Shown: piece by piece, positions 62,488 to 64,000 of the stretch
How the letters are laid out: every line of letters starts with the position of its first letter
How positions within the stretch are numbered: position 1 is the stretch's first letter
Assembly (NCBI GenBank): GCA_016790285.1
Contig: JAEUPJ010000014.1
Coordinates: 27,764-91,763, forward strand
DNA: 64,000 nt
Direction of reading: 5' to 3'
Source: Roseateles sp.
GTDB taxonomy: Bacteria; Pseudomonadota; Gammaproteobacteria; Burkholderiales; Burkholderiaceae_C
The notes under the pieces: generated by a model
Seen by the model: the letters and a program-made list of their open reading frames with translations, nothing else
Database searches by the model: none
Told to the model about the DNA's origin: nothing
Program-made: the position numbers and the translations under genes

Positions 62488-63936
62488 ATGGCCATTTCAT
62501 CCCCCGGCATCGGCAGCGGCCTGGACGTCCAGTCCATCGTCGGCCAGCTGGTCGCGATCGAGCAGCGCCCGCTCGCGACCTTGCAGACCCAGGCCACCAC
62601 GCTGAACACCCAGCTGTCGTCGCTGGGCACGATCAAGGGCAAGCTCGCGGCATTGCAGGATGCGGCCGCCGCCCTGTCCAAGCCGGATTTCTGGACCAGG
62701 ACCACCGGCAGCTCCACCGGCATCGCCGTCAACGTGAGCACCAGCGCCTCGGCCACCCCGGCCGAGTACAGCGTGCAGGTCACCCAGCTGGCCGCCGCCC
62801 AGAGCCTGGCGTCCACCGGCTTCACCAACAGCAGCAGCGTGGTCGGCACGGGCAAGCTGCGCATCGAGACCGGCAGCTGGGCCAACCTGGGCACCCCGAC
62901 CGCGGCCTTCACCCCGAAATCCGCCTCCCTGCCCTTCGACATCGAGATCGGCACGGGCCAGGACACGCTGGCCGCGATCCGCGCCCAGATCAACGCCGCG
63001 AAAGCGGGTGTGACCGCGTCGATCGTCAACGACAACACCGGCTCGCGCCTGGTCATCCGCTCCGACACCACCGGCGAGGAGAATGCGCTGCGCATCACGC
63101 AGATCGACGACAGCGGCACCAAGGTGACCGGCGGCGCCCTCTCGGCCCTGACCTACGACCCGACGGGCGGTGCCGCCACCTCGCTCACCGAGATGGTGGC
63201 GCCGAAAAATGCGCTGGCCACACTCGACGGCCTGAACCTGGTGTCCAGCAGCAACACCTTCAAGGACGTGGCCGACGGCATGAGCTTCACGGCGGTCGAC
63301 AAGACCACCGCGCCGTTGACGATCCGCGTGGGCATCGACACCGCGGCCTTCAAGTCGGCACTGTCGAAGTTCACCACTGCCTACAACGACCTGAACACGA
63401 CGATCCGCGACCTGACCAAGTACGACGAGGCCACCAAGTCCGGCGCCGTGCTGCAGGGCGACCGCACGGCGTTGTCGATCCAGAGCCAGCTGCGCGGCCT
63501 GGTGCAGGGCACCGGCGGCACCTCCGAGACCTACCGGCGCCTGAGCGACCTGGGCATCCAGATGCAACGCGACGGCAGCCTGAAGACCGACGACACGAAA
63601 CTCACCGACGCGCTGAAGAACCCGGCCGAGGTGGCCAAGGCGATGAGCAGCGCGAGCGACGTCACCGGCGCCAGCCGCGGCATCGGCAACCTGTTCCAGT
63701 CGTTCGCGTCGGTGGTCACCGGCACCGGTGGCTCGCTCACCTCGCGCACCGACAGCCTGGGCAACCGCATCAAGCTCAACACCAAGGAGCAGGACCGCTT
63801 CAACGCCCGCATCGAGGACACCCGGGCGCGGCTGCTGAAACAGTACTCGGCGCTCGACACCAAGCTGGCATCGTTGAACGGACTCAACACCTACATGACG
63901 CAGCAGATCACGAACTGGAACAAGTCCACCGGCTGA
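62488..63936 (+). CDS. fliD: Flagellar filament cap protein FliD (HAP2)
   Basis: A 482-residue capping protein. The N-terminal SSPGIGSGLDVQSIVGQLVA is the FliD signature, and the C-terminal helix (LLKQYSALDTKLASLNGLNT, then YMTQQITNWNKSTG) is the coiled D0 part. The middle domains FliD_N/FliD_C are of normal size. It is expressed from its own sigma-28 promoter and separated from the flagellins by a terminator. fliS, if present, would lie beyond the right end. Confidence 0.97.
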   Translation: MAISSPGIGSGLDVQSIVGQLVAIEQRPLATLQTQATTLNTQLSSLGTIKGKLAALQDAAAALSKPDFWTRTTGSSTGIAVNVSTSASATPAEYSVQVTQLAAAQSLASTGFTNSSSVVGTGKLRIETGSWANLGTPTAAFTPKSASLPFDIEIGTGQDTLAAIRAQINAAKAGVTASIVNDNTGSRLVIRSDTTGEENALRITQIDDSGTKVTGGALSALTYDPTGGAATSLTEMVAPKNALATLDGLNLVSSSNTFKDVADGMSFTAVDKTTAPLTIRVGIDTAAFKSALSKFTTAYNDLNTTIRDLTKYDEATKSGAVLQGDRTALSIQSQLRGLVQGTGGTSETYRRLSDLGIQMQRDGSLKTDDTKLTDALKNPAEVAKAMSSASDVTGASRGIGNLFQSFASVVTGTGGSLTSRTDSLGNRIKLNTKEQDRFNARIEDTRARLLKQYSALDTKLASLNGLNTYMTQQITNWNKSTG

Positions 63937-63956
63937 ACAGACCCCCGTGCCCGACA

Positions 63957-63984
63957 CGCGCCGCCCCCGGGCGGCGCGATCGTT
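63957..63984 (+). terminator. Probable terminator after fliD
   Basis: CGCGCCGCC pairs with GGCGGCGCG (loop CCCG), then ATCGTTTCC. The T-run is short (three), so termination strength is uncertain. 20 bp after the fliD stop. Confidence 0.6.
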
Positions 63985-64000
63985 TCCGCCCCTCGCCAAC

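Overview
The window is a high-GC chromosomal segment from a betaproteobacterium. The minCDE, DUF3460 and DUF1841 families, flhDC-controlled flagella and the intergenic repeats point to Burkholderiales, most likely the Roseateles/Rubrivivax/Leptothrix neighbourhood; this assignment is inference, since there is no rRNA in the window. No phage, insertion sequence, CRISPR array or tRNA was found. Coding density is high and almost all genes are intact.

Layout. 1-16.8 kb is mostly housekeeping: the end of a VF530-type gene, minCDE (minus strand), a 614-bp gap carrying DnaA-box-like nonamers, metG, a SulP transporter, DUF3460-scpA, a DUF808 membrane protein, a MaoC hydratase, an overlapping kefF-kefC-sir2 operon, DUF1841, and a Fur-box-preceded PepSY/TonB-receptor pair. 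16.8-33 kb is the flg locus: flgN-flgM-flgA (minus) divergent from flgBCDEFGH (plus). A three-gene minus-strand block (M20 amidohydrolase, GINT1-like protein, GT4 glycosyltransferase) then interrupts the locus, and flgIJKL follows. 33-43.4 kb is a signalling island: an HDOD protein, a multi-PAS HisKA_2 kinase with an ANTAR regulator, a histidine kinase, an Hpt protein, a receiver-PAS-GGDEF-EAL protein and a diguanylate cyclase. 43.4-51.9 kb, read leftward, is flhB-flhA-flhF-flhG-like-fliA-cytosolic MCP-BLUF photoreceptor. 52-58.5 kb holds a periplasmic binding protein and, leftward, flhD-flhC-methyltransferase-motA-motB-cheY-cheZ. 58.9-64 kb holds three tandem flagellin genes and fliD.

How it works together. 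FlhDC should start the cascade, FliA (sigma-28) with its anti-sigma FlgM should gate the late genes, and good sigma-28 promoters (TCAAG-N15/16-CCGATA type) stand before flgMN, motAB-cheYZ, fliC copies 1 and 2, and fliD. The third flagellin lacks a clear match and instead shares a 15-mer with the flgB upstream region. The c-di-GMP enzymes and two-component proteins next to flgL, and the blue-light-sensor/MCP pair behind fliA, suggest that environmental and light signals feed into motility. The flagellar basal-body and export genes fliE-fliR, and cheA/cheW, are not in the window.

The most interesting items are the BLUF-MCP pair in the fliA operon, the FlhG homologue with no P-loop, the glycan genes between flgH and flgI, the DnaA-box-like cluster upstream of minC, and two families of dispersed intergenic repeats.
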